Position numbers and translations under genes: made by a program
Shown: one piece after another, positions 8,802-18,352 of the stretch
Position numbering within the stretch: position 1 is the first letter of the stretch
How the letters are laid out: every line of letters starts with the position of its first letter
The notes under the pieces: generated by a model
What the model saw: the letters and a program-made list of their open reading frames with translations, nothing else
Database searches by the model: none
What the model was told of the DNA's origin: nothing
DNA from: Alcaligenaceae bacterium
GTDB lineage: Bacteria > Pseudomonadota > Gammaproteobacteria > Burkholderiales > Burkholderiaceae_B
DNA length: 53,955 bases
Assembly: GCA_947380655.1 (NCBI GenBank)
Contig: CANCRX010000017.1
Location: 1-53,955 of the forward strand
Reading direction: 5' to 3'

Positions 8802-9668
8802 ATGGCCTGGGCCACAACCTCAGATAATATCCGCCTGCACTACGAAGAAGCAGGCACAGGAACACCTATCGTATTTGTGCATGAATTTGCTGGCGACTGG
8901 CGTGCCTGGGAGCCGCAGATGCGTCACTTCTCACGTCGCCACCGCTGCATTACCTATTCCGCACGCGGCTATCCACCTTCAGACATCCCTCAAGATGTCG
9001 GGATGTACTCGCAAGCACGTGCCGTTCAGGATATTTTGAATGTCATGGACGCGGCCAATATCGAGCGTGCACATATTGTTGGTTTATCCATGGGCGGCTT
9101 TGCGACGATACATTTTGGTCTTACCGCACCTGAGCGCGCACTTTCGCTGACCGTTGCAGGTGCTGGCTATGCGGCAGCTAAAGACACACAGGAACACTAC
9201 CGCGCACTGTCACGTGCAACGGCAGACCAGTTTGAAGCAATTGGTGCCAAGGAGCTCTCCAAGACTTATGCGCTGGGCGCCACACGGGTACAACTGCAAA
9301 ACAAGGATCCACGCGGCTGGCAGGAGTTTGCTACCCATCTGGGCGAACACGATACGCTGGGTTCGGCACTCACCATGCGTGGCGTACAGGCTTCGCGCCC
9401 ATCGATTTATGATTTTGAAGAACAACTCAAAGTCATGAAAGTCCCAACGCTAGTCATCAACGGCGACGAAGACGACCAGTGCATCCAGCCAGGCATCTTT
9501 CTGAAAAAAACATTACCATCGTGTGGTTTGTTGATGCTTCCCAAAACAGGGCACACCATCAACCTCGAAGAGCCCGATTATTTCAATCTGTTTGTCTCTG
9601 ACTTCATCGCGACCGTCGAAGCAGGTCGCTGGGTTGAACGCGATCCACGTTCATTCCCTAAACACTAA
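8802..9668 (+). CDS. Alpha/beta hydrolase
   Basis: 288 residues. The nucleophile elbow is GLSMGG with Ser96; the acid is probably Asp in VINGDEDD (about residue 222) and the base His in KTGHTINLEE (about residue 248). The oxyanion region is HEFAGDWRAW (His27). No signal peptide, so cytosolic. Related to epoxide hydrolase, 3-oxoadipate enol-lactonase and haloperoxidase-like enzymes; substrate not predictable. GGAGACGCT ribosome site. It reads away from the ModA-like gene, and slyX follows after 19 bases. Confidence 0.9.
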   Translation: MAWATTSDNIRLHYEEAGTGTPIVFVHEFAGDWRAWEPQMRHFSRRHRCITYSARGYPPSDIPQDVGMYSQARAVQDILNVMDAANIERAHIVGLSMGGFATIHFGLTAPERALSLTVAGAGYAAAKDTQEHYRALSRATADQFEAIGAKELSKTYALGATRVQLQNKDPRGWQEFATHLGEHDTLGSALTMRGVQASRPSIYDFEEQLKVMKVPTLVINGDEDDQCIQPGIFLKKTLPSCGLLMLPKTGHTINLEEPDYFNLFVSDFIATVEAGRWVERDPRSFPKH

Positions 9669-9687
9669 ATAGAAGCGAGCTGATCTG

Positions 9688-9906
9688 ATGGATCACACCG
9701 AAAGCACCAACAAACGACTGAATGACCTTGAAATTAATGTCAGTCTGGCCGAAGATCTGTTGGATCAGCTCAACCAAACTATTTTCCGTCAACAACAACA
9801 AATTGAATTTTTGATGCGCGAACTCGCTGAGCTGCGCAATCAGTTACCTGCTGAGCGCACCACGCAGCTCCCTAGCCTGCGTGACGAATTGCCACCACAC
9901 TATTGA
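9688..9906 (+). CDS. slyX: SlyX family protein
   Basis: 72 residues, the usual SlyX length: a short coiled coil (NKRLNDLEINVSLAEDLLDQ ... IFRQQQQIEFLMRELAELRNQ) followed by a Pro-rich tail ending RDELPPHY, the conserved SlyX C-terminus. Molecular function is unknown in the family. Probably cotranscribed with the hydrolase upstream. GAAGCGAGC precedes the start, a weak ribosome site. Confidence 0.9.
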   Translation: MDHTESTNKRLNDLEINVSLAEDLLDQLNQTIFRQQQQIEFLMRELAELRNQLPAERTTQLPSLRDELPPHY

Positions 9907-9945
9907 AATTACAAAATAATTCTAGACAGTCAGGACTCACTGCAA

Positions 9946-10542
9946 TCAGACTTTCGCCATTACGACGGTAAAGATGCGGTTTTCTAGCCAGCTATTGAGC
10001 CATGTTCTTACTGCACGCCACGGACTGCTCGCGAACCACTGAGCGTCTACCGCAGCGAACTGCCTGATAAAAGGAAAAATCGCCACATCAGCCAGACAAG
10101 GCTGCACGCCGCCTAAATACGGTGCGTGCCCGAGCCGGGACTCAAGCAACGTGATCAAACACTCCTCAGCCTGCATCCGATAATAAATTTGGGGGTTGTC
10201 CGGATAGCGCTCAAAATACTTATAACGATCTAGCCAATGCTTGAACTCGCCATCATTGGCTGAGAGTAAATGTTGGTTATCTGAATGGTCCCAATTGATC
10301 AACCAGCCATCAGGATCATGCTGAGCCAAGGCCCACTGCATAATCTCAAAGCTTTGCTCAATCACGCGCCCATCTGCGCAATGCAAAACCGGCACCGTTG
10401 CTTTGGGAGAAAGTTCTAGCAGTGCTTGCGGTTTGTTGCGCAGACTCACCTCGTGAATCTCGCAATCAATACCTGCCTGGAATATCGCCATACGGGCACG
10501 TATGGCGTAGGGACAACGCCTGAATGAATACAAGGTATTCAT
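9946..10542 (-). CDS. Glutathione S-transferase with glutaredoxin-like N-terminus
   Basis: 198 residues. The N-terminal domain begins with YSFRRCPYAIRARMAI, a CPY-A glutaredoxin-like active site, followed by TVPVLHCADG and the glutathione-binding VIEQSFEIMQWAL. The C-terminal helical domain contains YLGGVQPCLADVAIFPFIRQF. Most like the GST_N_3/YfcF-type cytosolic family with possible thiol transferase activity. It starts 12 bases after the stop of the outer membrane protein gene at 10555. Confidence 0.9.
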   Translation of the reverse strand: MNTLYSFRRCPYAIRARMAIFQAGIDCEIHEVSLRNKPQALLELSPKATVPVLHCADGRVIEQSFEIMQWALAQHDPDGWLINWDHSDNQHLLSANDGEFKHWLDRYKYFERYPDNPQIYYRMQAEECLITLLESRLGHAPYLGGVQPCLADVAIFPFIRQFAAVDAQWFASSPWRAVRTWLNSWLENRIFTVVMAKV

Positions 10543-10554
10543 TATGACGATCGC

Positions 10555-11346
10555 TTAGAACTTGAAGGTTGCACCGATGGCCGCGCCATAAAAATTCAAG
10601 TTAGTCGTCGAGCCATTATTTTTGGTCTGATAATACACGTCGTTAAAGACGAGCATCAGATCACCCCAGTCGAAGGCCTTACCTACACCGAGGATTCCCT
10701 GTGTCGTGACTTGGGTTCCATCCACTCCACCACCTACATCGAGGTAGAAAGGAACAAAATAATCAGACTCACCAAGCCGGTATCTGCCTTTAACACCAAC
10801 GATTGGATTGGTGAGCGTGTTGTTGGAGGTGAACGTTGTGCCCGAGGGAGTTCCCTGAGCGTTGACGTTTATTTTCGCATCCATGGACAGAATCCGAACA
10901 CCAGCCATCGCATCCACATACGCCTGCTTAGAGTTGAAGAGGGTATAGGTTGCGGCCAGGTTATATATCCCTAACTGTGCGGTCGTAGTCGATCCCAGAT
11001 CCACTGAATCTCTAATACGTGAGCTACCGTTCTGAACGCTGGCATACAGCAGATTTGCTGCAAAACCCCAATTGCCCTTGTGCACTTCGCCCTCGAGCAT
11101 CCCGCCATATTGAAAGCTCGATAACAATTGGCTAGTAGAAACTCTCTGATCAACCAGAGTGCGATCTTTATAATTTACATCGCCCCCTACATTGACCAGC
11201 CACAAATACGGAGTGAGTGAGTAACGAAATCCCTCTGAAACCTGAGGAATCGCCACCGGCGCTGAAACATCAGCCGAAAAGGCTGCAGCATTGAACAGCC
11301 CCAGGCAAAGCACGGTAGCAATTTTCAAGAGCAAGCTAGTTTTCAT
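10555..11346 (-). CDS. Outer membrane beta-barrel protein, uncharacterised
   Basis: 263 residues with a signal peptide (cleavage near AAFSA-DV, residue 25). The mature protein starts FRYSLTPYLWLVNVGGDVNYKD and shows alternating strand patterns typical of a barrel, ending with Phe (GATFKF). The SLTPYLW motif occurs in a family of proteobacterial proteins of unknown role sometimes called hypothetical outer membrane proteins. No specific function can be given. Followed on the same strand by the GST gene; preceded 25 bases upstream by the SYLF-domain gene, so a common transcript is plausible. Confidence 0.75.
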   Translation of the reverse strand: MKTSLLLKIATVLCLGLFNAAAFSADVSAPVAIPQVSEGFRYSLTPYLWLVNVGGDVNYKDRTLVDQRVSTSQLLSSFQYGGMLEGEVHKGNWGFAANLLYASVQNGSSRIRDSVDLGSTTTAQLGIYNLAATYTLFNSKQAYVDAMAGVRILSMDAKINVNAQGTPSGTTFTSNNTLTNPIVGVKGRYRLGESDYFVPFYLDVGGGVDGTQVTTQGILGVGKAFDWGDLMLVFNDVYYQTKNNGSTTNLNFYGAAIGATFKF

Positions 11347-11371
11347 AGTCGGTGGCTATTTGTTTGAAGAA

Positions 11372-11929
11372 TTACTTGGTAATTTTGGTGATTTTATTGC
11401 CCTGGATACCGACTCCAGCCATCAGGCCTTTCTGTCCGAAAACAAAAGCATAAATATCGTCTTGCAGCGTAGTCGTTGTGTGTGAGGCCCCCATGCCCTG
11501 GTCCACGACAACAACGCTTGGGCCCACCCCCACCTCAAAGCCATCCGCCTTTTCCAGTGATTTAAGAGCCGACTCTTTCATGAAAAACATTGCGTAGCCG
11601 TAGGTCTGTGCACCCGCCTGCAAACCAAATGAGGCGCCAGAGGTGTTGTAGTAAGCAGTTGGTTTGCCGTTCTGCCATAAGACTCCATCACCAAATTGGC
11701 CGCCAACCATAAAACCTGCTTTGGTAATGCTCGGGAACACCAGCACAGCAATCGCTTTTTCACTCAGTGTGCGGGCTGCGGGAACTGATGCAATTAATTG
11801 GTTGAGTGCTTCTTTTGAAGACATATCCAGCGCGGCTTTAGTTTCAGCCTGTGCGGTCGTACCAGCAACCAACAACATAGACACAACAGTCGACAATAAT
11901 GCTGTGCGCAAGAGAGAAAAAATAGGCAT
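11372..11929 (-). CDS. SYLF/YSC84 domain lipid-binding protein
   Basis: 185 residues with a signal peptide (cleavage near AQA-ETKAAL, residue 29). Contains a complete SYLF domain: LSEKAIAVLVFPSITKAGFMVGGQFGDGVLW, YYNTSGASFGLQAGAQTYGYAMFFM, FEVGVGPSVVVVDQGMGA, and the final GVGIQGNKITKI. Eukaryotic SYLF proteins bind phosphoinositides and actin; bacterial exported members (such as BPSL1445) are lipid-binding envelope proteins, sometimes antigens. Its exact role here is not known. Convergence with the barrel protein gene downstream suggests an envelope unit. Confidence 0.88.
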   Translation of the reverse strand: MPIFSLLRTALLSTVVSMLLVAGTTAQAETKAALDMSSKEALNQLIASVPAARTLSEKAIAVLVFPSITKAGFMVGGQFGDGVLWQNGKPTAYYNTSGASFGLQAGAQTYGYAMFFMKESALKSLEKADGFEVGVGPSVVVVDQGMGASHTTTTLQDDIYAFVFGQKGLMAGVGIQGNKITKITK

Positions 11930-11976
11930 GGAGTTTCCAGTAATTTGTTTTTTAAATCAACTGCATTGTGCCATTT

Positions 11977-13608
11977 TTAAGGCGCTGCAGGGGTTGATTG
12001 CTCCGCCCACTCCATGGAAATGGCACGAAATTGCTCTTCCGAGCGCTTAAAGGCGGCAACCACCTCAGGGTCAAACTTAATCCCCTCCAGACGCGTAATC
12101 TCGCTGACGGCCTGCTCGTGGGACCAGCGTTTTTTATAGGCTCGGTCAGTGGTCAGAGCGTCGTAAACATCTGCCAGAGCCATCAATCGCGCTTCTAGCG
12201 GAATATTGACGTCAGCGATCCCACGGGGATACCCCGAACCATCCCAATTTTCATGATGGCCACCGGCTATATTGGCGGCAATGACAAATAACGAGTCTGA
12301 TGCTTCAGTAGTTTCGGCGACAACCTGCAAAATATTTTCACCCAGTTGCGCATGCGTGCGCATGATGGTGCGCTCTTCAGTGGTGTGTCGCCCCGGTTTG
12401 AGCAAAATGCTATCTGGGATACCGACCTTACCCAGATCATGCATCGGAGCGGCCTTCACTAACTGATCAATAAATTTTTCGTTCAGAATTTCTGTAAATT
12501 GATTAGATCGAACCAATTCATCGGCCAAGGTTCTCAAATAAAGCTGAGTACGCTTGATGTGCAGACCGGTCTCATTGTCCCGAATGAGTGAAAGTTGCGT
12601 AAGCGCTGCCACCATTTTTTCTCGTGAATTCTGCAAGACCTTTTTGCTCAGCTCTTTGTAGTCCTCGAGAACGTCCTTCAACTGCGCGTTCATCTGATGA
12701 TACACAGTCACATCGGTATATGTCCTAACCACATCGCCTGATGGCATCGTATTGGTCTGGACTTCAATGAAGCGACCATTACGATCTTTTCTTATATATT
12801 TTTCTGGGGTTTTCAGGTTCTTATCCAAGCCCAGAGAGGCTATATAGGCTATTGCGGACTCATCCACGAGTGAATGATTAACGCCGAAATCACCACGCTC
12901 CGTCTGAAAGCTGACAATTTCAGATAATAAAGGCTTACTCGCGTAGACCTCAGCCGGAATATCCAGCAACTGACTCGCGCGTTGATTAAACATTTTGATT
13001 CGCGTATCGGCGCCGATGACGATCAAACCCTGGGAAATAGATTGCTGAGCACTTTCTAACAGCTCAGTGGTTTCACGCAGCTTTTTGGTAATCCTGTACG
13101 TCACCTTGAAAAACAAACTCAAGATCAGCAGAATAAACAAACCCGACACAGCAATCCGGAACATCACATCGAATGCTAGCTGCCACTTCAGTATATCGAT
13201 CGCAAGCAATAGTCCAATGCCAAGCAAAGATATGGCCTGAGCGGAGAGTACGGGCAAGCGCATAAATATCAGCATCATGACCGGCACAAACCAGATATTA
13301 GCCAGAGGAGAAATCCGCCAGGCTGCTAACAATACAAGCCCAGACAGTGCGGCAGGGATCAAGTACGCAGAGAAAAATGACTTGAGGCGTTGATCAATTG
13401 ACCAAAAATCGAACACAAAAAAAACCAACAGGATAATGACAAAGAAACCAGCAGTGATACTAAGTACCGCCGACTCATCGATAAACCAAAATTTCAGTAC
13501 ATGGATGAACAAGATGACGGCAATGACGGCATCGGTGACTTTGTAGACACCTCGCCATTCATCGGTCACCAGACGGCCTACTCGCTTGGAGGTTTTTGTA
13601 GTCAACAC
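11977..13608 (-). CDS. Membrane-bound PAS/HD-GYP cyclic-di-GMP phosphodiesterase
   Basis: 543 residues. About five or six membrane helices lie in residues 25-170, a short coil (175-190) leads to a PAS-like domain (about 185-305: GLIVIGADTRIKMFNQRASQLL), then a second coil and an HD-GYP domain (about 330-535). The catalytic HD is His390-Asp391 in PMHDLGKVGIPD, the GYP is 459-461 in DGSGYPRG, and the metal ligands HH (451-452) are present, so it should hydrolyse cyclic-di-GMP. It is transcribed away from the second cyclic-di-GMP gene at 13881, with 272 AT-rich bases between. Signal sensed is unknown. Confidence 0.92.
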   Translation of the reverse strand: MLTTKTSKRVGRLVTDEWRGVYKVTDAVIAVILFIHVLKFWFIDESAVLSITAGFFVIILLVFFVFDFWSIDQRLKSFFSAYLIPAALSGLVLLAAWRISPLANIWFVPVMMLIFMRLPVLSAQAISLLGIGLLLAIDILKWQLAFDVMFRIAVSGLFILLILSLFFKVTYRITKKLRETTELLESAQQSISQGLIVIGADTRIKMFNQRASQLLDIPAEVYASKPLLSEIVSFQTERGDFGVNHSLVDESAIAYIASLGLDKNLKTPEKYIRKDRNGRFIEVQTNTMPSGDVVRTYTDVTVYHQMNAQLKDVLEDYKELSKKVLQNSREKMVAALTQLSLIRDNETGLHIKRTQLYLRTLADELVRSNQFTEILNEKFIDQLVKAAPMHDLGKVGIPDSILLKPGRHTTEERTIMRTHAQLGENILQVVAETTEASDSLFVIAANIAGGHHENWDGSGYPRGIADVNIPLEARLMALADVYDALTTDRAYKKRWSHEQAVSEITRLEGIKFDPEVVAAFKRSEEQFRAISMEWAEQSTPAAP

Positions 13609-13880
13609 AACTCTCAGATTGACAATTTATTATTATTCAACCCTCGGATCATAGCTGAAGAACAACACTAAAGTTACAGATCCAAAACTTTTGTAAAAAA
13701 ACGATCCGATCTCAGAGGGTTATTGAATATATAAAAATAATTGGGATATATTGCTTAAGTATTGAAGATGATTAGTAAGTTATTGATTTACATATAAATA
13801 TAGTCACAAAATCCCAGTAAAAAAGGTATAAAACTACTAATTACATTGGTTTGGTCAGTCTTTTTTCATGACGCGCGATT
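13609..13880. promoter_or_regulatory. AT-rich divergent intergenic region between two cyclic-di-GMP genes
   Basis: 272 bases, strongly AT-rich, with no open frame or clear stem-loop. Because both flanking genes read outward, promoters for both should lie here. Several TATA-like stretches (for example near 13727 and 13745) can be seen, but no -35/-10 pair stands out enough to name. Confidence 0.4.
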
Positions 13881-16226
13881 GTGCGCACTTTTATCGATTT
13901 GCACCCTATGCAATTAATCAACCAGATTTTTTATTTCACTTTTGCATTCCTGGTGCTGATTATTTTTATCGGTGCCATCAGAGGTTTTGATAAAAAAACA
14001 ATCCAGACTGAATCTATTTATTGGCCACTCACGCTGGGTTTAATGGTGCTATCAAGCTTTGCCTTCGGGATGAGTTCGCTATACAGGCAGTACTTCGTAA
14101 CGATCGCCAATACCGCCATGGTGTTCTCAGGCATTTCAACGGCCTTGCTTATCCGCTGGTGGACTATCCCTTCAGCCAGTTCTTTCCTTAAACCATTCCT
14201 GCTTGCCCTGGTTGTCTTCGCATGCTCATTTGAGGTGCTCAGACAATTTGGAAAGTATGAATGGATGATATATCTGGTCCTGTTCAGTGTGGCACTTACA
14301 ACTGTTTGGGCGCTCTTTGAGATCAACACGCTTACAAAAGAAGAATATTCATTTCATCTCATCGTACTGAAATACTCCTTGGTGATTGGTTTATGTCTGT
14401 CGATGGGACGTGCGTATTTCGTGTATCTCGAGGGCTCCAATGCCTCATCGATTTATGAAGAATATCTCTCCATCACCATTCTAAGACTGTTGAGCATGTC
14501 TTCGTACTTGCTGATTTATATTGCAATCGGAAATATTTTTTATCAGCATTTACTCAAAAAAGAAAAACAAAGGACTTACGATATCGAGCAGAAAATGCTG
14601 GCAAGCCTGAATGCGCTTGCGCAAGCCCGAGACGATGAGACCGGCAATCACATCATGAGGACCCAGCACTACGTCAAGATCATTGCTCAGCGCCTCAGGG
14701 CGATGGGCTTGCATACAGAGCAACTAACAGACCACTACATTAATCATCTATATCGCGCAGCGCCCTTACACGATATCGGCAAAGTCGGTATTCCAGATCA
14801 GATACTTTATAAAAATGGCTCGCTCACTAAAGACGAATGGACTGTGATGAAAACTCACACCACCATTGGTAATCAAGTGCTATCGGCCGCTCGAGATCAA
14901 ATTTCAGAAGACGATATCGAGGATGTCATCTCTATCGCGATTCAGATTGCCACATGCCATCACGAACAATGGAATGGCAGTGGATATCCTGCCGGCTTGA
15001 AAGGCGATGACATCCCGCTTTCAGCCAGAATCATGGCGCTCGCCGACATGTATGACGCGCTGCTCAGCGAGCGGGTCTACAAAAAAGAATGGACGCATGA
15101 AGAAGCTATCGCAGAAATTCTCGATAAGAAGGGACGACACTTTGACCCAGCGGTTGTAGAAGCGTTTTTTGTGGAGCACGAACACTTCAAAGAAATCGCA
15201 CAACGGTTTAAAGATAACAATGGCAATACCAAGCCTCACACAACAAAAATCATTAATGTCGCTGAACAAAAACTAAACCGTTCCGAAGAAAAATTCCGCT
15301 ATCTTTTTGAGCACTCCCCTATCGGCATTGCCATGGTTGATCACGCTACAGGTCAGTTCCTCGAAGTGAACTCAACCTTTTGCAAATACACAGGCTATAC
15401 ACAAGATGAGTTAGGTCAACTTCGTTTCTGGGATATTACACCTCCCGAATACACGGAACAGGAGCATGCGCAACATGAAGCGATGCGCCTCACAGGTGAA
15501 TTTGGACCCAACGAAAAGGAATACATTCATAAAGATGGTCATCGCTTCCCCATCGAGATCCGGGGGTTTTTGCTCAATGATGTGGACGGTAGGCAGGTTG
15601 TCTGGGGGGTAATCGAAGATCTAAGCGAAGCGAAAAAACTTCAATCTCAAATTCAACAACTCGCCTACTACGATCCCCTGACAAAGCTGCCCAACAGACA
15701 CCTGCTGGAAGACCGGATGCATATCTCCATGGCAACGAGCAAAAGGTCAGGAAATTATGGCGCGCTGTTATTCATCGATCTGGATGGACTGAAAGAAATC
15801 AACGATCAGTATGGCCACCAAATCGGCGACGACCTGCTTTTAAAATGTGGGGAAAGATTAAAAGCGACAATCCGTGGTGTTGACACGGTCGCTCGATTCG
15901 GTGGCGACGAGTTTGTTGTTGTACTGAATAATCTCGATGAAGATTTTAATCAGGCTGTGGAACTGTCAAAAAACATTTCACAAAAGATTCTACAAGCACT
16001 CGAAACACCTTATAGCTTCGCTCAACATAGTGAAAACAACCATATATTACCGTTCGAATATCGATCAACGGCAAGCATAGGTATAACTTTGTTTTCCGGT
16101 GATGATTTATCAATAGGAAAAATATTCGAGAATGCGGATTTAGCCATGTATGAAGCAAAAAGAGCGGGTGGAAATCGAATCCACTTGCATGCAGTGAATT
16201 CGAATAACGCTGCAGTATTAGCGTGA
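13881..16226 (+). CDS. Membrane HD-GYP / PAS / GGDEF protein (cyclic-di-GMP turnover)
   Basis: 781 residues. Seven or so membrane helices occupy residues 12-220, followed by an HD-GYP domain (240-435; HD 297-298, HH 360-361, GYP 368-370), a PAS domain (about 466-585; FEHSPIGIAMVDHATGQFLEV) and a GGDEF domain (about 590-770). The GGDEF motif is intact at 674-678, and the inhibitory I-site RGVD (665-668) lies at the correct five-residue distance. Both synthesis and breakdown of cyclic-di-GMP are therefore possible in one protein. Start may be GTG 13881 or the ATG at 13908 (MQLINQ); no strong ribosome site decides. It overlaps the convergent permease gene by 9 bases. Confidence 0.92.
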   Translation: MRTFIDLHPMQLINQIFYFTFAFLVLIIFIGAIRGFDKKTIQTESIYWPLTLGLMVLSSFAFGMSSLYRQYFVTIANTAMVFSGISTALLIRWWTIPSASSFLKPFLLALVVFACSFEVLRQFGKYEWMIYLVLFSVALTTVWALFEINTLTKEEYSFHLIVLKYSLVIGLCLSMGRAYFVYLEGSNASSIYEEYLSITILRLLSMSSYLLIYIAIGNIFYQHLLKKEKQRTYDIEQKMLASLNALAQARDDETGNHIMRTQHYVKIIAQRLRAMGLHTEQLTDHYINHLYRAAPLHDIGKVGIPDQILYKNGSLTKDEWTVMKTHTTIGNQVLSAARDQISEDDIEDVISIAIQIATCHHEQWNGSGYPAGLKGDDIPLSARIMALADMYDALLSERVYKKEWTHEEAIAEILDKKGRHFDPAVVEAFFVEHEHFKEIAQRFKDNNGNTKPHTTKIINVAEQKLNRSEEKFRYLFEHSPIGIAMVDHATGQFLEVNSTFCKYTGYTQDELGQLRFWDITPPEYTEQEHAQHEAMRLTGEFGPNEKEYIHKDGHRFPIEIRGFLLNDVDGRQVVWGVIEDLSEAKKLQSQIQQLAYYDPLTKLPNRHLLEDRMHISMATSKRSGNYGALLFIDLDGLKEINDQYGHQIGDDLLLKCGERLKATIRGVDTVARFGGDEFVVVLNNLDEDFNQAVELSKNISQKILQALETPYSFAQHSENNHILPFEYRSTASIGITLFSGDDLSIGKIFENADLAMYEAKRAGGNRIHLHAVNSNNAAVLA

Positions 16227-16895
16227 GGCCAGGCCAGGAATAATGACTTTTCGCTCAACGACCCTCGCAGCCACAACGATCACGGAAACTAGCGCAAGAT
16301 AAACCAGAGCCGCCAGAAGGTAGGCTTTGAAAAACTGAAAGTTAGTCGCAGCAAGCTCCTGGATACGGGCAAAAAATTCAGTGTATTGGATAAGAAACGC
16401 AACCGAACTGTCTTTTAGATTACCAATGCACTGATTAGTTAGCGCGGGGATAGACAGTCGCAGCACCTGAGGCAGCGTCAGAAGCCTGAATATCTGGCGA
16501 TGAGAAAATCCCTGAGCACGCGCGGCATCAATCTCAGTCTGATCCAGTCCATTAAAGGCCGAACTCAGATAGGCTGCGTTGTAGGCTGCAACATTCATGG
16601 TGAAGCCGATCACAGCCACCGTAAAGGGTGAGAGCTTCACGCCCCACTGTGGCAGTCCGTAATACATCAGAAAAAGCAAAACAATCAGTGGCATACCGAT
16701 AAAAAACGAGATATAGCCCTTAATCAGTTTGCGCACCAAAACGATTGGACTGATGGAAAGATAAAAAACAACAATTCCAAGAAGCAACCCCGTCACGCTC
16801 ACGACAACAGTCAAATGCAAAGTCTGCACAAGTCCCGCCATGATCAAAGGCAATTGATCGATCAAGTCACGGGTAAAAGTAGGCCAACCTCCCAT
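16218..16895 (-). CDS. Amino acid ABC transporter permease
   Basis: 225 residues, with five membrane helices and the HisMQ-family permease loop (AAYNAAYLSSAFNGLDQTEIDAARAQGFSHRQIFRLLTLP, residues about 107-146). It is the last gene of a four-gene operon (binding protein, permease, ATPase, permease) for a polar amino acid. It starts two bases after the ATPase stop. Its last 9 bases overlap the end of the GGDEF gene on the other strand, leaving no room for a separate terminator. Confidence 0.93.
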   Translation of the reverse strand: MGGWPTFTRDLIDQLPLIMAGLVQTLHLTVVVSVTGLLLGIVVFYLSISPIVLVRKLIKGYISFFIGMPLIVLLFLMYYGLPQWGVKLSPFTVAVIGFTMNVAAYNAAYLSSAFNGLDQTEIDAARAQGFSHRQIFRLLTLPQVLRLSIPALTNQCIGNLKDSSVAFLIQYTEFFARIQELAATNFQFFKAYLLAALVYLALVSVIVVAARVVERKVIIPGLASR

Positions 16896-16897
16896 GA

Positions 16898-17629
16898 TCA
16901 GGCAGCCTCCCGACCAAAAAAGGTACGCACCTGTTCATCCGTATGATCGTTAGCCAGACGCTCTATTGAATCCTCTGCTCGTACAGTTCCTTTATCAAGA
17001 AAAACTACGCGATCTGAAATCAGGCGTGCGAGGGTCAGATCGTGGGTTACACACATGATGGTCACATTTTCACTGTGCAGGCGATTCATTAATTCAGCGA
17101 CTTCGCGCACCATCACAGGATCCAGGGCGGAGGTTGGTTCATCAAACACAACAACTGCCGGATCCATGGCCAATGAACGGGCGATCGCGACACGCTGTTT
17201 TTGACCACCAGAAAGTTGCGAAGGATATTTATCCTTGTGCATCGCCATATCCAGGCGGGTCAGTTGATGCATACCTTGCTCAATCGCTGCAGACTTACTC
17301 ACACCTCTTAACTTTCGCAGAGCCAGTGTCACGTTATCCAGGACAGTCAAATGCCGATACAAAGCGAACTGTTGAAATACAAAACCAATGCTTTGACGCA
17401 GCGCCCGCACATCGACGTCTTTGCTCATGATGTCTTGACCGCGAAACACCACGGAGCCTGAGGTTGGCTCGACTAAGCGATTCAAACAGCGCAGCATCGT
17501 CGACTTGCCACATCCAGAGGGCCCCATCACAACCTTGAGATCACCCTCCTGGACGTCCAGATTAATGCCAGACAAGACGGTTTGATCACCAAATTTTTTA
17601 ACTAAATCACGAATTTCAATCAATGCCAT
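16898..17629 (-). CDS. Polar amino acid ABC transporter ATP-binding protein
   Basis: 243 residues from ATG 17629 (MALIEIRDLVKKFG); the open frame continues upstream into the preceding permease but the family start is here. Walker A is GPSGCGKST, the Q-loop is VFQQFALYRHLTVLDN, the signature is LSGGQKQR and Walker B is VVVFDEPTSALDP. It matches the GlnQ/ArtP/HisP class. It energises uptake by the two neighbouring permeases; the operon carries two different permease genes, which should form a heterodimer. Confidence 0.95.
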   Translation of the reverse strand: MALIEIRDLVKKFGDQTVLSGINLDVQEGDLKVVMGPSGCGKSTMLRCLNRLVEPTSGSVVFRGQDIMSKDVDVRALRQSIGFVFQQFALYRHLTVLDNVTLALRKLRGVSKSAAIEQGMHQLTRLDMAMHKDKYPSQLSGGQKQRVAIARSLAMDPAVVVFDEPTSALDPVMVREVAELMNRLHSENVTIMCVTHDLTLARLISDRVVFLDKGTVRAEDSIERLANDHTDEQVRTFFGREAA

Positions 17630-17666
17630 ATAGCACTCTGCAAGAAAATAAGTTTTTGCTGATGAC

Positions 17667-18326
17667 TCACTGGAGCTCCATACCTGGCACGCGATAACGC
17701 TTTTCAAGCGTCTGCACACCGACCAGGAGAATGCGATAAATTGCAAAATACAAAATCCCAACCGCCAGATAGATTTCAACTCCGCGTAAAGTCGTCGCCG
17801 AAAGCGTCATCGCCTGTTTGGTAATTTCTGGAATACCGACGGTATAAGCAAAGGGGGAATATTTCAAAACAGACGTGAACTCGTTAATCATCCCGGGCAA
17901 AGAAAATCTCAACATCTGCGGCATCTCAATCCATACCAGCGTCTGCGCACGTGTCATCCCCATGGACTGGGCGGCCAGAATTTCGTTGCTATCGACCGAA
18001 TCGAAAGCAGACCGAAACACCTCAGAGAGGTAGGCCGCAGCAATCAGCCCAAGACTGAATACCATCGCCAGTAAGGGCGGAACCTTGATACCAATACTCG
18101 GCAGACCAAAATAAACCATGAACAACAGCACCAGCACAGGGATGCCACGAAAGACATAAGTAAACGTATCGAGCAAAGGCGTCAGACCTGGCAGCGCCAA
18201 GCGACGCAATCCTGCGATCAACAGTCCAACCGCGAAACCCGTCAGGCTACAACAGAGAGTGACCAACACGGTATAGCCCACGCCATGCGCAAGCTGGAAA
18301 ACGATATCAAAGAAATTCATCTGCAT
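17667..18326 (-). CDS. Amino acid ABC transporter permease
   Basis: 219 residues, HisMQ-family permease with the coupling loop AAYLSEVFRSAFDSVDSNEILAAQSMGMTRAQT (about residues 92-124) and five membrane helices. It pairs with the permease at 16218-16895. It starts 26 bases after the binding-protein stop and is followed 37 bases later by the ATPase. Confidence 0.94.
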   Translation of the reverse strand: MQMNFFDIVFQLAHGVGYTVLVTLCCSLTGFAVGLLIAGLRRLALPGLTPLLDTFTYVFRGIPVLVLLFMVYFGLPSIGIKVPPLLAMVFSLGLIAAAYLSEVFRSAFDSVDSNEILAAQSMGMTRAQTLVWIEMPQMLRFSLPGMINEFTSVLKYSPFAYTVGIPEITKQAMTLSATTLRGVEIYLAVGILYFAIYRILLVGVQTLEKRYRVPGMELQ

Positions 18327-18352
18327 AGGCTCGACTTCACTCGTTCAGAGGC

